Shown piece after piece: positions 53,246 to 63,936 of a stretch of 64,000 bases of DNA. Source of the stretch: an uncultured Lachnospiraceae bacterium (GTDB lineage: Bacteria > Bacillota > Clostridia > Lachnospirales > Lachnospiraceae); assembly GCA_905199445.1 (NCBI GenBank), contig CAJKGK010000012.1, positions 22,932 through 86,931 on the forward strand, read 5' to 3'. Numbering within the stretch: the first letter of the stretch is position 1; each line of letters begins with the position of its first letter. The notes beneath the pieces were generated by a model, which was given only the letters and a program-made list of their open reading frames with translations, did no database searches and was not told the DNA's origin. A program made the translations under genes and the position numbers.

Positions 53246-54566
53246 CAGTCACTTCTCCTATCAAATCATACTCATTGCAGTCTGTTACCTGTACGGTCAC
53301 AAAATCTCCGGACATCAGCTCCCACTCCGAGGAAATAAAAATATAGCCGTCCACATCCGGTGCATCCTTATATGTACGCCCGATATAAATGCCTTCCTCC
53401 GGAAGCTTGCCTTCCACAATAACCTTTAATTTACTGCCAACCATGGACCTGGAAATTTCTGCCGCAATATCATGCTGAAGTGACATTAGCGCATCCCGGC
53501 GGGTTTCCTTGACTTCCTCATCAATCTGATCCGGCATCAAGGCTGCCGGTGTGTCTTCCTCTGGTGAATAAGTAAATACGCCAAGACGGTCAAAACGCAT
53601 CTGCGCCACAAAATCCATAAGTTCTTTATGTTGGCTTTCGCTTTCTCCAGGAAAGCCTGTGATCAACGTTGTTCTAAGCGCAATATCCGGTATTTCACGG
53701 CGCAGCTTTTGAATAATTTCCACAAGCTGAGTTTTATTCGTCTGACGGCCCATACGTTTTAAAATACCGTCACTGGCATGTTGGATGGGAAGATCCAGAT
53801 AATGGCAGATTTTAGGCTCAGATTTTATAGTTTCAATAAGTTCATCCGTAATTTCTTCCGGATAACAGTAAAGAATGCGAAACCACTCAATACCCTCGAT
53901 CTGACAAAGTCTGTGCAGCAATTGAGGAAATGCCTTATGCCCGTAAAGATCTTTCCCATACATCGTTGTTTCCTGAGCTACAATGTTAATTTCTTTGACC
54001 CCCTGACCGGCCAAATATGTGGCATCCGCAATGACCTGCTCCATGGGAACACTTCGGTAATCCCCTCTAATCTTGGGTATAATGCAGTAGGAACAATGCT
54101 TATCACAGCCCTCGGCAATCTTAAGATAGCTGCTGTAGCCTCCGGTTGTCAGCACACGTCTGGTCTTTACCGCCGGCAATTCATTGATATCATGCAGATC
54201 AACAATCTTCTGGCCTTGAAGGACCTCCTCAATAACATCGCAGATATCACCATAGCCGGTTGTCCCTACCACGGCGTCCACTTCCTGAATTTCATCGATA
54301 ATTTCCTGCTTATACCGCTGGGCCAGACAGCCTGTAGCCACAAGTACTTTTAAAGTACCGCTTTTTTTATATTCAGCCATTTCCAGAAGTGTATTAATAC
54401 TCTCCTGCTTGGCATCATGAATAAAGCTGCATGTATTTACAACAATCACATCGGCTTTTGTCTCATCATTTGTCAGTGTATAGCCTTTTTCGGCCAATAA
54501 TCCCAGCATAACCTCGGAATCTACCAGGTTTTTATCACATCCAAGGGATATGAAAAATATATTCAT
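53229..54566 (-). CDS. rimO: Ribosomal protein S12 methylthiotransferase RimO
   Basis: A 445-residue radical-SAM enzyme. The N-terminal MiaB-like domain has SLGCDKNLVDSE with a cluster cysteine and VNTCSFIHDAKQE. The radical-SAM motif is CDKHCSYC near residue 143, and a TRAM domain ends the protein. It adds a methylthio group to an aspartate of ribosomal protein S12. The start at 54566 has AAGGAGG six bases upstream; an ATG at 54590 has none. Confidence 0.94.
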   Translation of the reverse strand: MNIFFISLGCDKNLVDSEVMLGLLAEKGYTLTNDETKADVIVVNTCSFIHDAKQESINTLLEMAEYKKSGTLKVLVATGCLAQRYKQEIIDEIQEVDAVVGTTGYGDICDVIEEVLQGQKIVDLHDINELPAVKTRRVLTTGGYSSYLKIAEGCDKHCSYCIIPKIRGDYRSVPMEQVIADATYLAGQGVKEINIVAQETTMYGKDLYGHKAFPQLLHRLCQIEGIEWFRILYCYPEEITDELIETIKSEPKICHYLDLPIQHASDGILKRMGRQTNKTQLVEIIQKLRREIPDIALRTTLITGFPGESESQHKELMDFVAQMRFDRLGVFTYSPEEDTPAALMPDQIDEEVKETRRDALMSLQHDIAAEISRSMVGSKLKVIVEGKLPEEGIYIGRTYKDAPDVDGYIFISSEWELMSGDFVTVQVTDCNEYDLIGEVTDEFTE

Positions 54567-54605
54567 CGGGTTCCTCCTTATGTTCGGCAATTAATCCGTT
54601 GTTTT

Positions 54606-55451
54606 TTAATACTTTGATACCGCCGCTTTGACACAATTATACATAAGCATGGCAATGGTCATGGGACCGACCCCCCCTGGCACCGGCGTAATTGCCGAAG
54701 CTACAGGGGCCACAGATTCAAAATCCACATCGCCGCACAGACGATTATTTTCATCTCTGTGCATTCCCACATCGATCACCACAGCCTGATCTTTGACAAA
54801 GCTCTGGTCAAAGAACCGGGGTCTGCCCACGGCACAGACAAGAATATCTGCTCTTTTGCATACTTCCCGCAAATTTTTCGTCCTGGAATGGCAGATGGTC
54901 ACCGTGGCATTATCCCGAAGCATAAGCATAGCCATAGGCTTACCCACAATATTGCTGCGGCCAACCACAACACATTCTTTGCCCTCAATTTCTATATGAC
55001 TCCGGTGCAGCAGCTCTATAATCCCTGCCGGCGTACAGGAAACAAAGCCGTCTTTCCCAATACTTAAAGCCCCTACACTCTGAGGATGAAAACCGTCTAC
55101 ATCTTTCGCCGGATCAATGGCATCGATAATACAGTCTTCATCAATGTGCCCGGGCAGAGGAAGCTGTACAAGAATCCCATCCACAGTCTCATCTGTATTC
55201 AGTTTGTCAACAGCCGCCAAAAGCGCTTCCTGCGTTGTGTCTTCCGGAAGTCTTTGTACAACAGAGCGAATACCAACATATTCACAGGCCTTCTCTTTAT
55301 TTTTAACATACACACAGGAAGCCGGGTCATTTCCTACAAGAATAACCGCCAGTGTCACATTTTTCCCCTGTGCAGCCAAGGCCGCCACCTGGGACTTCAG
55401 CTCTTCTTTTATCTGTGCTGAAATAAATTTTCCGTCAATTATCCGAGCCAT
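54606..55451 (-). CDS. folD: Methylenetetrahydrofolate dehydrogenase/cyclohydrolase FolD
   Basis: A 281-residue bifunctional enzyme interconverting methylene-THF, methenyl-THF and formyl-THF. Both signature stretches are present: YVKNKEKACEYVGI near residue 50 and the PGGVGPMTIAML motif near 260. The nucleotide-binding loop VVGRSNIVGKP lies near 155. It follows fhs by 27 bases, so the two share folate one-carbon duty. Confidence 0.96.
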   Translation of the reverse strand: MARIIDGKFISAQIKEELKSQVAALAAQGKNVTLAVILVGNDPASCVYVKNKEKACEYVGIRSVVQRLPEDTTQEALLAAVDKLNTDETVDGILVQLPLPGHIDEDCIIDAIDPAKDVDGFHPQSVGALSIGKDGFVSCTPAGIIELLHRSHIEIEGKECVVVGRSNIVGKPMAMLMLRDNATVTICHSRTKNLREVCKRADILVCAVGRPRFFDQSFVKDQAVVIDVGMHRDENNRLCGDVDFESVAPVASAITPVPGGVGPMTIAMLMYNCVKAAVSKY

Positions 55452-55478
55452 CGGATCACTCCTTCCTTTATCACGGGA

Positions 55479-57149
55479 TCAGAACAAGCCTGTAATCTTG
55501 CCGTTTTCATCCACATCGATGCCCTCTGCCGCTGGTTTCTTTGGAAGCCCCGGCATGGTCATAATCGCACCGGTAATTGCCACAACAAAGCCAGCTCCCG
55601 CAGAAACATAGGCTTCCCGGATATTAATATTAAATCCTTCAGGTCGTCCCAGAAGCTTTGCATTATCAGACAATGAATATTGGGTCTTTGCCATACATAC
55701 AGGAAAATGTCCCAATCCCAAGGCTTCGATCTTATCCAGAGCTTTGGCTGCAGCCGGGGCATAACTGACACTGGTTGCACCATAAATTTCTCTGGCAACC
55801 GTCTCAATCTTTTCTCGCAGAGACAGGCTGTCATCATACAAAGGTTTAAAATGACTTTCTTTTGTTTCCAGTGTCTGAACAACCTTTCTGGCCAGTGCTT
55901 CGCCGCCTTCGCCGCCTTTTTCCCAAACACGGGCAAGTGCAAATTCACAGCCCCGCTCCTCACAGAAGGTTTTAATATAATCCAGTTCAGCCGGTGTATC
56001 TGTGACAAAAGCATTCAAGGTTACAATGACTGGTACATTATATTTCTGAAGATTTTCAATATGCTTCTCAAGATTAACGATCCCCTTTTTAACAGCTTCC
56101 ACGTTTTCCTGTCCAAGGTCAGCCTTAGCCACGCCGCCGTTATACTTAAGGGCACGTACCGTGGCGACGAGGACAACTGCATCAGGCTTTAAACCAGACA
56201 TCCGACATTTAATATCAAAGAATTTCTCTGCACCTAAATCTGCACCGAAGCCTGCTTCTGTGACAACAATATCTGCCAGCTTTAAAGCCATCTTTGTCGC
56301 TCTGACACTATTGCAGCCATGGGCAATATTGGCAAAAGGACCGCCATGAACAATGGCCGGCGTATGTTCCAATGTCTGAATCATGTTGGGCTTAATCGCA
56401 TCTTTAAGAAGTGCCGCCATGGAACCTACGGCTTTCAGATCCTTTGCAGTCACCGGTTCACCCTGATAATTATAGGCAACGATTATCCGGCCCAGGCGGT
56501 CTTTAAGGTCATGCATATTATCGGCCAGGCATAAAATCGCCATAATTTCTGATGCCACGGAAATAACAAAATGATCTTCTCTGACAACACCATCCATTTT
56601 TCCGCCCATGCCTACAATAATATTTCTGAGTACACGGTCATTCATATCCACACAGCGTTTCCAGACAATCTGCTTTGGATCAATGCCTAAAGCATTACCC
56701 TGTTGAATATGATTATCAAGCATGGCGGCCAGAAGGTTGTTGGCCGATGTAATTGCATGAAAATCACCGGTAAAATGAAGATTCAAATCTTCCATTGGAA
56801 CGACCTGGGCATATCCGCCCCCTGCCGCCCCGCCTTTAACACCAAAACATGGCCCTAAAGACGGTTCTCTCAAGGCAACCACTGCTTTTTTACCGATATA
56901 GTTCAGTGCCTGTCCCAGTCCTACACTGACAGTGGTCTTCCCCTCACCGGCCGGTGTGGGGTTAATCGCGGTCACAAGCACAAGCTTTCCGTCCTTACGG
57001 TCTTTAATCCGCTCCCAAAGTTCATCACTAAGCTTTGCCTTATATTTTCCGTAAAGTTCAAGGTCATCTTCCGTCACATTCAGTTTTGCGGCCACATCTT
57101 TAATGTGGATCATCTGAGCCTCCTGTGCAATCTGGATATCTGTTTTCAT
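55479..57149 (-). CDS. fhs: Formate--tetrahydrofolate ligase
   Basis: A 556-residue enzyme that makes 10-formyl-THF from formate with ATP. The N-terminal ATP-binding loop TPAGEGKTT is near residue 67, then [24 protein letters not shown] and the [15 protein letters not shown] segment. It is typical of acetogens and many Clostridia. It lies before folD in the same operon. AAGGAGG precedes the start. Confidence 0.97.
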   Translation of the reverse strand: MKTDIQIAQEAQMIHIKDVAAKLNVTEDDLELYGKYKAKLSDELWERIKDRKDGKLVLVTAINPTPAGEGKTTVSVGLGQALNYIGKKAVVALREPSLGPCFGVKGGAAGGGYAQVVPMEDLNLHFTGDFHAITSANNLLAAMLDNHIQQGNALGIDPKQIVWKRCVDMNDRVLRNIIVGMGGKMDGVVREDHFVISVASEIMAILCLADNMHDLKDRLGRIIVAYNYQGEPVTAKDLKAVGSMAALLKDAIKPNMIQTLEHTPAIVHGGPFANIAHGCNSVRATKMALKLADIVVTEAGFGADLGAEKFFDIKCRMSGLKPDAVVLVATVRALKYNGGVAKADLGQENVEAVKKGIVNLEKHIENLQKYNVPVIVTLNAFVTDTPAELDYIKTFCEERGCEFALARVWEKGGEGGEALARKVVQTLETKESHFKPLYDDSLSLREKIETVAREIYGATSVSYAPAAAKALDKIEALGLGHFPVCMAKTQYSLSDNAKLLGRPEGFNINIREAYVSAGAGFVVAITGAIMTMPGLPKKPAAEGIDVDENGKITGLF

Positions 57150-57216
57150 CTGAAAATCCTCCTTGTATTTTATATTGGGATAAGAAAGGTATACTTTATA
57201 TGTTATCTTACCTCAG

Positions 57217-60200
57217 TTAAACATATTCTTCAATATATCTTTCAAACTCTTCAGCACTCATCAGCACTTTTCTTGGTTTTGTTCCTTCCTCCGGGCCCAC
57301 AACACCGGCGTCACAAAGCTGATCCATAATCCGGGCAGCCCGGTTAAATCCGATTTTATAAACCCGCTGAAGCATACCAATTGAAGCCTTTTCCTTTTCT
57401 ATAATAAACTTTCCGGCTTCCACAAAATAAACATCCCGTTCCGGAGCCGAACCGCCCTGTACGGCTTTTGGGGAATTAATACTGTTTGCAATCTCTTCAT
57501 TATACTGAGGCTTATCCTGATCCTTTGTAAGAAATTCAACCACTGCATTGACTTCCTGATCCGAAACGAAAGCGCCCTGCACACGCACAGGCTTCTGGTA
57601 GCCTGTAGGGTAGAAAAGCATATCACCTTTTCCAAGAAGCTTTTCCGCACCGTTCATGTCAATAATCGTTCTGGAATCCACACCAGAGGAAACGGAAAAA
57701 GCAATTCTTGACGGTATATTGGCCTTAATCAGACCGGTAATAACATTAACGGAAGGACGCTGAGTTGCAATCACCAGATGAATACCTGCAGCTCTGGCCA
57801 GCTGAGCCAGACGACAAATTGCATCCTCCACCTCATTGGATGCCACCATCATCAAATCTGCCAGCTCGTCCACAATAATCACAATCTGCGGCAATTTCTG
57901 ATGTTCCTGGCTCTCATATTCACAAGCCTCGATTTTTGCATTATAGCTTTTCATATCACGGACATTCAGCTGGGCAAACTTTTTATATCTTGTTTCCATC
58001 TCTGCCACAGCCCAGTTTAAGGCGCCTGCAGCTTTTTTAGGATCTGTAACGACCGGTATCAAAAGATGAGGAATCCCATTATAAACACTAAGCTCCACAA
58101 CCTTTGGATCAATCATAATCATCCGCACATCTTCCGGCCGGGCCTTATAAATAATACTCATAATCAGCGTATTGATACATACAGATTTACCTGAACCTGT
58201 TGCTCCGGCAATTAAAAGGTGAGGCATCTTGGCAATATCCGCCACAATGACCTGTCCGCCAATATCCCGTCCGGCACCAAAAGCAATCAGGGACTTACTG
58301 TTTTGAAATTCCTGACTTTCGAGTAAATCTCTAAGCATAACTGTTGTATTTTCTTTATTAGGAACCTCAATGCCCACGGCCGCTTTTCCCGGAATAGGCG
58401 CTTCAATACGAATATCGGCCACAGCCAGATTCAGCTTGATATCATCTGTAAGCGCCACAATCTTACTTACCTTAACCCCCTGTTCCGGCTGAAGCTCATA
58501 ACGGGTGACGGACGGTCCGCAGCTGACATTGGTAACCTGCACCTTAACTCCAAAACTGTCCAGTGTAGACTGAAGCTTCATCGCAGTTTCCCGAAGCTGC
58601 TGATCGCCTTCCGCTGAAACTTTGGACGGTTTTCCCTGCTTTAGCAGCTCAAGAGGCGGAAAAACATATTCTTTTACCGGAGGTACAATTTCCTCAGCCG
58701 TCACTGGTTCTGGCGCACAGGCCGCTTTTTCACCGCCATGGCGATGATCCGGACCTGCATCGGAGGCTCTTGCAGCTCTGCGGACAGCTTCCGCAGGAGA
58801 AATGGCCTCTGTTTTAGGCTCATACTCCGGCAGATTTGTATATTTTTCCTCTACGCTCCGTTCACGGATCTCATCGTTTTGAGGCAATGGCATTTCCTGT
58901 ACATTGTCAGCCCGGAAATTTTCGTCATCCTTCTGTGCCCGATCCAGTAAATGGGATAAATCGGGAAGTTTTGCAGTCTGCCCAAACTGGTCTTTGTCTT
59001 CAGGTACATTCATCGGTTCAAAATAAACCGGATCCGGCTGAAATTCAAAATTTTCCATATCACTTTCCAGTTCACGACCAATCTGCATTTCCTGGCCAGC
59101 CTGTTCTTTCCGGATATCCTGTCTTTCATTTTCCCGGTTTTGCGTCAAAGACGGTTCACCCGAGTTTTCCTGACAATTACCCGCCCGGTCAATATCGCCC
59201 ATGTGTGTCACTGTAAACTGAGGAATATCTAAAATAATCTCTTTTTTCAGGTCATCCTCATCCTTGAGAACTGGCGCCGGGACTTCTTGATCATCTTGCG
59301 CATGATCCCCATTGTATCTAAGCATCTGAGCCTTTTCCTGGTCAAGCTGAGCTATATTATAATCAAAGCCCAATGGCTGTATGGTCTCTCCAAATTCCGA
59401 TGGCTCCCGAACAGCTTTTTTCTTTTTTTTGTTTTTCTTTTTTAATAAAAACAGGTCATCTTCATCCAGATCATCATAGTCATCTTCATCTTCGATGTCA
59501 TCTGTAATCTTTGTGCGGCGTGAAATACTGATGATCTTGTTTGAATCCGTATCTGTTTTTGCATCTTCCCTGTCAAGAGCCTCAAGCCGTGCTTCCTCTC
59601 TGGCCGCATCAAGCAGTGCCCGTTTCTGCCGATGGCGCTGTGCCGCTGACGCTGCCATTGTACGAATTTTTCGCCACACATCCGCAATCACCGCCTTCTC
59701 TGCCATTAAAGCCAGACCTACGAAAAACAGAATAATAATCAAAGCATAGGTTGCAACGGTTCCGATTAACGGATTAAGAAAACTGCATAAAATCCCGCCG
59801 ATAATCCCCCCACCGCTTCTGTAGACAGAACTGTCATCATAATAATCCAGTATGGTCATCGTACTGTCTCCAGGATTAAAAAGCATCTGTAAAAACGCCA
59901 TAATAGATATTGCTACAAGCACAGATGCCGCAATACGCATAAACGCAATCCTGTTGTGTCTGTTCGATATATAAAACGCACTGCCAAAAAAAATCAGATA
60001 AGGCAGCAGGTAGGCAAACCATCCAAAGACACCAAAAACAAATTTTGAAACATAATCTCCCACAACACCGCACAAATCATAAATACTTAACAGCAGAAGG
60101 ACCGAAATTCCCAGAGCAATCAGCATCTGAACTTCATCATACATCCCGCTCTGCCGTCTGTAATCAACATCCCGCCCGGTTTTTTTGCTATTCCTTGTCC

Positions 60201-60378
60201 GACTGCCTCCACCTGCAGATTTTGTCTGCGTTCTTTTTCCGGCCGATGTCTTCGAGGTTGGTTTTTTCCCTGAAGCAGTCTTTTTCCTGGATGCCGAAGT
60301 ATTGGTTTTTGAATTATTTTTATTATTTGCTGTTCTACGGTTGCCAGATACCGCACTTCCGGTCTGCCTTGCAGCCAT
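57217..60378 (-). CDS. ftsK: DNA translocase FtsK/SpoIIIE
   Basis: A 1053-residue DNA pump. After a basic N-terminal tail (residues 1-70), four transmembrane helices lie within 85-240. A long, charged linker (about 250-590) follows. The motor domain has GATGSGKS near residue 735 and VDELADLMM near 835, and the C-terminal gamma domain ([23 protein letters not shown]) recognises KOPS/SRS sequences. It moves chromosomes in division and sporulation. AAGGAGG precedes the start. Confidence 0.95.
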   Translation of the reverse strand: MAARQTGSAVSGNRRTANNKNNSKTNTSASRKKTASGKKPTSKTSAGKRTQTKSAGGGSRTRNSKKTGRDVDYRRQSGMYDEVQMLIALGISVLLLLSIYDLCGVVGDYVSKFVFGVFGWFAYLLPYLIFFGSAFYISNRHNRIAFMRIAASVLVAISIMAFLQMLFNPGDSTMTILDYYDDSSVYRSGGGIIGGILCSFLNPLIGTVATYALIIILFFVGLALMAEKAVIADVWRKIRTMAASAAQRHRQKRALLDAAREEARLEALDREDAKTDTDSNKIISISRRTKITDDIEDEDDYDDLDEDDLFLLKKKNKKKKKAVREPSEFGETIQPLGFDYNIAQLDQEKAQMLRYNGDHAQDDQEVPAPVLKDEDDLKKEIILDIPQFTVTHMGDIDRAGNCQENSGEPSLTQNRENERQDIRKEQAGQEMQIGRELESDMENFEFQPDPVYFEPMNVPEDKDQFGQTAKLPDLSHLLDRAQKDDENFRADNVQEMPLPQNDEIRERSVEEKYTNLPEYEPKTEAISPAEAVRRAARASDAGPDHRHGGEKAACAPEPVTAEEIVPPVKEYVFPPLELLKQGKPSKVSAEGDQQLRETAMKLQSTLDSFGVKVQVTNVSCGPSVTRYELQPEQGVKVSKIVALTDDIKLNLAVADIRIEAPIPGKAAVGIEVPNKENTTVMLRDLLESQEFQNSKSLIAFGAGRDIGGQVIVADIAKMPHLLIAGATGSGKSVCINTLIMSIIYKARPEDVRMIMIDPKVVELSVYNGIPHLLIPVVTDPKKAAGALNWAVAEMETRYKKFAQLNVRDMKSYNAKIEACEYESQEHQKLPQIVIIVDELADLMMVASNEVEDAICRLAQLARAAGIHLVIATQRPSVNVITGLIKANIPSRIAFSVSSGVDSRTIIDMNGAEKLLGKGDMLFYPTGYQKPVRVQGAFVSDQEVNAVVEFLTKDQDKPQYNEEIANSINSPKAVQGGSAPERDVYFVEAGKFIIEKEKASIGMLQRVYKIGFNRAARIMDQLCDAGVVGPEEGTKPRKVLMSAEEFERYIEEYV

Positions 60379-60487
60379 CGAATCATCCTCCTTTTAGATC
60401 ATGTTTTCCAAAACAAATTGCGAAACATCCCCGCACAAAATGGAACATTCCGCAATTTTATAAACCCCTTATATCCTATGTATGCTG

Positions 60488-61366
60488 CTATCTGATAAAG
60501 AAATAACAGACAATAGAAACAATACCAAGCGCCGCGCAGTAGTATGCAAAATATTCATACCGAGCACGCTTAACAACATTAATCATCAGCTTTATACACA
60601 CAAAACCAACCACACCTGCCACAAGCATACCTACAAGATAATTAACAATCAGACCGCCTGTAATTGTCGAATCGCCTAAATGCGGCAGCTGAAGAATATT
60701 TGCACCTACAATTGCAGGTACTGATGCCAAAAATGAATACTTCACCGCAAATGAACGGTCAAGGCCTAAAAATACGCAAGCCGCAATCGTAGAACCTGAA
60801 CGTGAAATACCTGGAAGCGTGGCAATTCCCTGAGCCACACCGATGAGTGCCGCATCTTTATAATTCGTAGCCTTTGCTTTCTTTTTGCCGTTAGGGCGAC
60901 CATCCACCAACAAAAGTACAATGGCCGTAATCACAAGACAGATCCCCGGAACAATCAGAGTTGATCCCGCTTTTTCGATGGGGCCGCGAAATACAATGCC
61001 GATTATACCGGTTGGAATCGTTGTCACAATAATTAAGGCAGCAAACTTACGATACGCATTTTTTATGACCCTGCGATAAGGCCGGTTTTCTTTCTTGATT
61101 GTATTCATTAACCAGGACCAGCCATTTACGGCAAGATCCACGATTAAGCCGATACCGTGCACAACAAGATTCCGCACATCCTTCCAGAACACGACGCACA
61201 CTGCCACAAGCGTTCCCAGATGAAGAAGCACTTCAAATAGAACACCTGTATCTGTCTCCATCTTAAAAAGCTGCTGAAAGATCGCAAGATGTCCGGAGCT
61301 GCTAACTGGAAGGAATTCCGTAAGCCCCTGAATCAAACCCATAAAAATTGCCTGTAGTAAATTCAT
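60488..61366 (-). CDS. uppP: Undecaprenyl-diphosphatase UppP/BacA
   Basis: A 292-residue membrane enzyme that recycles undecaprenyl diphosphate, the carrier of peptidoglycan synthesis; overproduction gives bacitracin resistance. Motif 1 EFLPVSSSGHL lies near residue 18 and motif 2 PGISRSGST near 165, with about eight transmembrane helices. The start at 61366 has AGAGGTG upstream. Confidence 0.96.
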   Translation of the reverse strand: MNLLQAIFMGLIQGLTEFLPVSSSGHLAIFQQLFKMETDTGVLFEVLLHLGTLVAVCVVFWKDVRNLVVHGIGLIVDLAVNGWSWLMNTIKKENRPYRRVIKNAYRKFAALIIVTTIPTGIIGIVFRGPIEKAGSTLIVPGICLVITAIVLLLVDGRPNGKKKAKATNYKDAALIGVAQGIATLPGISRSGSTIAACVFLGLDRSFAVKYSFLASVPAIVGANILQLPHLGDSTITGGLIVNYLVGMLVAGVVGFVCIKLMINVVKRARYEYFAYYCAALGIVSIVCYFFIR

Positions 61367-61454
61367 ATCCCACACCTCTTGACCATCGGCAGCCAGCTGC
61401 CAATGGCTTTATCCTCTCGTCTTTTTTAATCTTAATGCTAGCTATTCTTTTAAT

Positions 61455-61483
61455 ATATTACTACACTTTACCCTGTTTGTCAA
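61455..61483 (-). promoter_or_regulatory. Promoter of uppP
   Basis: On the minus strand TTGACA and TAATAT are 17 bases apart, about 90 bases before the uppP start. Confidence 0.6.
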
Positions 61484-61495
61484 AAATAAGCTGCC

Positions 61496-62218
61496 TTAAC
61501 TTTCGATCAATTCATGAAGTTTTTTCAAAGCATCACGAATACCTCCGATTTCATCGATCAGGCCTTCTTCAACCGCTGCCCGTCCAACCAGTATGCTTCC
61601 CACATCTTTGGTGAGCATCCCTGTTTCCATCATTAATGCCTCAATCCTGTTTTTTGTTATCTTACTATGTTTTTCAATGAAGCCTACAATCCTGTCCTGA
61701 ATCTTTTTAAAATAATCATACGTCTGAGGCACTCCGATAATCATACCGCTCATTCGAACCGGATGGATCAGCATTGTCCCTGTTTCCACAATAAACGAAT
61801 AGTCTGTAGACACGGCCAGAGGGACGCCGATGGAGTGACTGCCCCCCAGAACAAGCGAAACCGTTGGTTTGCTCACCGATGCAATCATCTCCGCAATTGC
61901 CAGACCAGCTTCCACGTCGCCGCCTACGGTGTTCAGCAATACAAGGATACCGTCAATTTCATCATTATCCTCAATTGCTGCCAGCTGTGGAAGAATGTGT
62001 TCATATTTGGTTGTTTTTGTTTGTGGAGAAGATACTTCATGGCCTTCGATTTCCCCGATAATGCTCAGTAAATGGATTTTATGCTTGGATTGATCCAGAA
62101 CAATTTGTCCCTGGTTTTCAATCTGCTCATTTTTCAGCTGCTGTGTTTCCAGTTTTTCCTTTTCGCAGCCTTTATTTTGATGCATCTTTTCCATATCGTT
62201 TTCTTCATTTTGCTTCAT
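61496..62218 (-). CDS. ClpP/TepA-like translocation-enhancing serine peptidase
   Basis: A 240-residue ClpP-fold peptidase related to Bacillus TepA, which lies beside spoIIIE there; here ftsK and uppP follow it. The serine nucleophile is probably in [10 protein letters not shown] near residue 126 and the histidine in [10 protein letters not shown] near 150. The first 45 residues are charged. AGAGGTG precedes the start. It may degrade signal peptides or membrane fragments in export (inference). Confidence 0.85.
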   Translation of the reverse strand: MKQNEENDMEKMHQNKGCEKEKLETQQLKNEQIENQGQIVLDQSKHKIHLLSIIGEIEGHEVSSPQTKTTKYEHILPQLAAIEDNDEIDGILVLLNTVGGDVEAGLAIAEMIASVSKPTVSLVLGGSHSIGVPLAVSTDYSFIVETGTMLIHPVRMSGMIIGVPQTYDYFKKIQDRIVGFIEKHSKITKNRIEALMMETGMLTKDVGSILVGRAAVEEGLIDEIGGIRDALKKLHELIES

Positions 62219-62384
62219 AAATCAGCACCTCTCATACTCAGAATTCTTTTCCGTGACAGATGAATCCGTCCTTTCAAGTATCTGTATTTTTACTGAAAAT
62301 ATACCCGGAACACTGCCATTGCTTGAACAGCATAAAAATATCATCAGCCCGTAAAATAATTTTATTGACCATTCCAAAATGGCA

Positions 62385-62414
62385 TTTACAAAGCCATCAT
62401 CATTAACTTATAAT
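62385..62414 (+). promoter_or_regulatory. Promoter of the lipase-like gene
   Basis: TTTACA and TATAAT with an 18-base spacer. Transcription should begin near 62421, after the first in-frame ATG at 62379, which excludes that start. A short palindrome (ATGGC…GCCAT) overlaps the -35 element. Confidence 0.65.
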
Positions 62415-62459
62415 AAAGGTATCCTAACGATTTCCAAAGTAACAATGGAGGCGATTTAT

Positions 62460-63422
62460 GTGAAAAATAATCTTAATCAATTTTCTAAGCCCCAAAAAAA
62501 GCTGTCAAAAACCCTGTTATCCGTTGGATCAACAGCCGCTCTGTCCGTCTTTGGCATCAGTCTTCTGATTTTCAAAAAAGCCTTTGGCCGAGGTGAGCCA
62601 ACCAAAGAGCAGTTCCCGAAGGATCCCAGAATTCATCGGTCCAGGCTCTGGCTGAAGCATACCAGGCATGAACATGTTTACACGACTTCCACTGATGGTT
62701 TAAAACTCCACGGTGTTATTTACAATCCATACCATCGCTCTGACCCACCTACAAATCCGGTGATCATGCTCTGTATTCACGGCTATCATTCAGACGGAGC
62801 CGGTGATTTTGCTCCAATCGTCCCGTTTTATTATGCTCAGAACAGAATCGTATGCCTGCCGGATCAGCGCGCCCATGGACAAAGTGAAGGCAAATACATT
62901 GGTTTTGGCTATCACGATCATTTTGACTGCATCCGCTGGTGTGAGGAAATGGTTTGCAGGTTTGGTCCTGATTGTAAAATTTATCTGCACGGCGTTTCCA
63001 TGGGCAGTGCAACTGTGCTTTCCTGTTGTGATGACCCAAAACTTCCCTGTCAGGTTAAAGGAATTATTGCAGACTGCGGCTACAGCGACGGTTGGGAGCA
63101 ACTGTCTCATGTACTGAAGAAGGAGTTCCATCTTCCGGCTTTTCCCTTGCTTTATACCTATAATATAGTATGTAAACTTATGGGAAAATTTGATATAAAG
63201 AAAATCAGTCCCATTAAAAACGTTGCAAAATCCAAAGTTCCTATTCTTTTTATTCATGGCGATCAGGATGACTTTGTTCCTACAAAAATGGTTTATAAGC
63301 TATATAAGGCCTGTACAGCTCCTAAAAAACTGGTTATTGTGCATAAGGCCGGACATGCCCAATCTTATATAAAAAACAGCTGTTTATATGAAAAAGCGAT
63401 TATGAATTTTTTTAGGGAATAA
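62460..63422 (+). CDS. Alpha/beta hydrolase, membrane-anchored
   Basis: A 320-residue serine hydrolase. A GTG start at 62460 is chosen because GGAGG lies eight bases upstream and the promoter excludes the first ATG. An N-terminal helix near residues 20-42 anchors it. The nucleophile motif is HGVSMGS near 178, DQRAHGQSEG near 138 is a typical loop, and FIHGDQDDFVP and KAGHAQS supply aspartate and histidine. It resembles bacterial lysophospholipase/esterases of the BAAT/YfhR type. Confidence 0.85.
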   Translation: MKNNLNQFSKPQKKLSKTLLSVGSTAALSVFGISLLIFKKAFGRGEPTKEQFPKDPRIHRSRLWLKHTRHEHVYTTSTDGLKLHGVIYNPYHRSDPPTNPVIMLCIHGYHSDGAGDFAPIVPFYYAQNRIVCLPDQRAHGQSEGKYIGFGYHDHFDCIRWCEEMVCRFGPDCKIYLHGVSMGSATVLSCCDDPKLPCQVKGIIADCGYSDGWEQLSHVLKKEFHLPAFPLLYTYNIVCKLMGKFDIKKISPIKNVAKSKVPILFIHGDQDDFVPTKMVYKLYKACTAPKKLVIVHKAGHAQSYIKNSCLYEKAIMNFFRE

Positions 63423-63515
63423 ATATTTTCCTTGTCTGATGGTATACTAAAAAGAGCAGCTTTAATGCTGATTAAAATTTCAGATACTTATAACATTCAC
63501 AGAAAGGCAAATAAT

Positions 63516-63677
63516 ATGATATATTATTCAGACAATTCTAAACGATCAGACATGAACAGAGAAAAAAATATCCAAACAGATCATTCCATTTCCGAAATCA
63601 GTATGCCTAAAGAATCTGTTGCAACGGATATCATACCGGACGAAGTTCCAAGAAAAGATGGTCCCAGCGGACAGTAG
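63516..63677 (+). CDS. Small conserved-tail peptide, 53 residues
   Basis: A short, hydrophilic protein. AAAGG lies eight bases before the ATG at 63516; an in-frame ATG at 63432 lacks a site. The C-terminus reads EVPRKDGPSGQ, a tail that, from memory and not checked, recalls small Lachnospiraceae proteins ending in RDGPGG. No membrane segment or signal peptide is seen. It could be a regulator or a peptide precursor. An extended -10 element (TGGTATACT) at 63441-63448 may drive it. It is followed by a structured-RNA gene. Confidence 0.5.
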   Translation: MIYYSDNSKRSDMNREKNIQTDHSISEISMPKESVATDIIPDEVPRKDGPSGQ

Positions 63678-63683
63678 AAGCAG

Positions 63684-63712
63684 TTGTAAAATACGAAATA
63701 TTATTGTATAAT
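63684..63712 (+). promoter_or_regulatory. Promoter of the structured-RNA gene
   Basis: TTGTAA and TATAAT are separated by exactly 17 bases. Transcription should begin near 63719, at the base of the RNA's closing stem. Confidence 0.7.
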
Positions 63713-63718
63713 GCATGA

Positions 63719-63804
63719 TAGAAACAATTCGGTTCCGGAAGGAGTGCCGGCCTCAAAGCCGGTATCGCTGGTGTCTAAGAACACGCAGCGGCCGAATTGT
63801 TTTT
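63719..63804 (+). ncRNA. Candidate small structured RNA, cloverleaf-like
   Basis: About 86 bases. Arms 63722-63732 (AAACAATTCGG) and 63792-63802 (CCGAATTGTTT) form an 11-bp closing stem. Inside it lie three hairpins in order: UCC-GGAA-GGA with a GNRA-type tetraloop; a 7-bp UGCCGGC stem with loop CUCAAA; and GCUG-GUGU / ACAC-CAGC with one bulged base and loop CUAAGA. The closing stem runs into TTTTT, so it doubles as a terminator. It has its own promoter. It is not recognised as a known family; the GGAA tetraloop segment resembles SRP RNA, but the rest does not. A 7-bp palindrome follows at 63807-63823. Confidence 0.6.
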
Positions 63805-63827
63805 GATCTGAATCATATTCAGACAAT

Positions 63828-63857
63828 AAAAAAAGCCAAAATCTAACGATTTTGACT
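63828..63857 (-). terminator. tRNA-Trp terminator
   Basis: On the minus strand a 10-bp stem (one G-U pair) with a 4-base loop is followed by seven T, about 10 bases after the tRNA 3' end. Confidence 0.75.
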
Positions 63858-63865
63858 TAAGCAAG

Positions 63866-63936
63866 CAGGGGAAGAGGGATTCGAACCCCCGTGAACGGTT
63901 TTGGAGACCGTCATACTGCCGCTGTATGATTCCCCT
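63866..63936 (-). tRNA. trnW: tRNA-Trp (anticodon CCA)
   Basis: A 71-base cloverleaf: acceptor AGGGGAA with TTCCCCT, D arm ATAC-agcggca-GTAT, anticodon stem ACGGT/ACCGT with loop CTCCAAA (anticodon CCA), a four-base variable loop and a T arm with TTCGAAT. No CCA end is encoded. Upstream sequence (63937-64000) carries TAGTTTTGAAGGTAC, of a kind seen near rRNA and tRNA operons in Clostridia. Confidence 0.95.

Noticed and set aside
62379..62459. Start of the hydrolase at the ATG 62379
   Set aside because: It lies upstream of the TTTACA-18-TATAAT promoter, and a GGAGG site serves the GTG at 62460.
63719..63804. SRP RNA (small bacterial type), because of the UCCGGAAGGA segment
   Set aside because: Outside that tetraloop hairpin the sequence does not fit: SRP RNA is one long hairpin, while this is a closed three-hairpin fold with a different outer stem.
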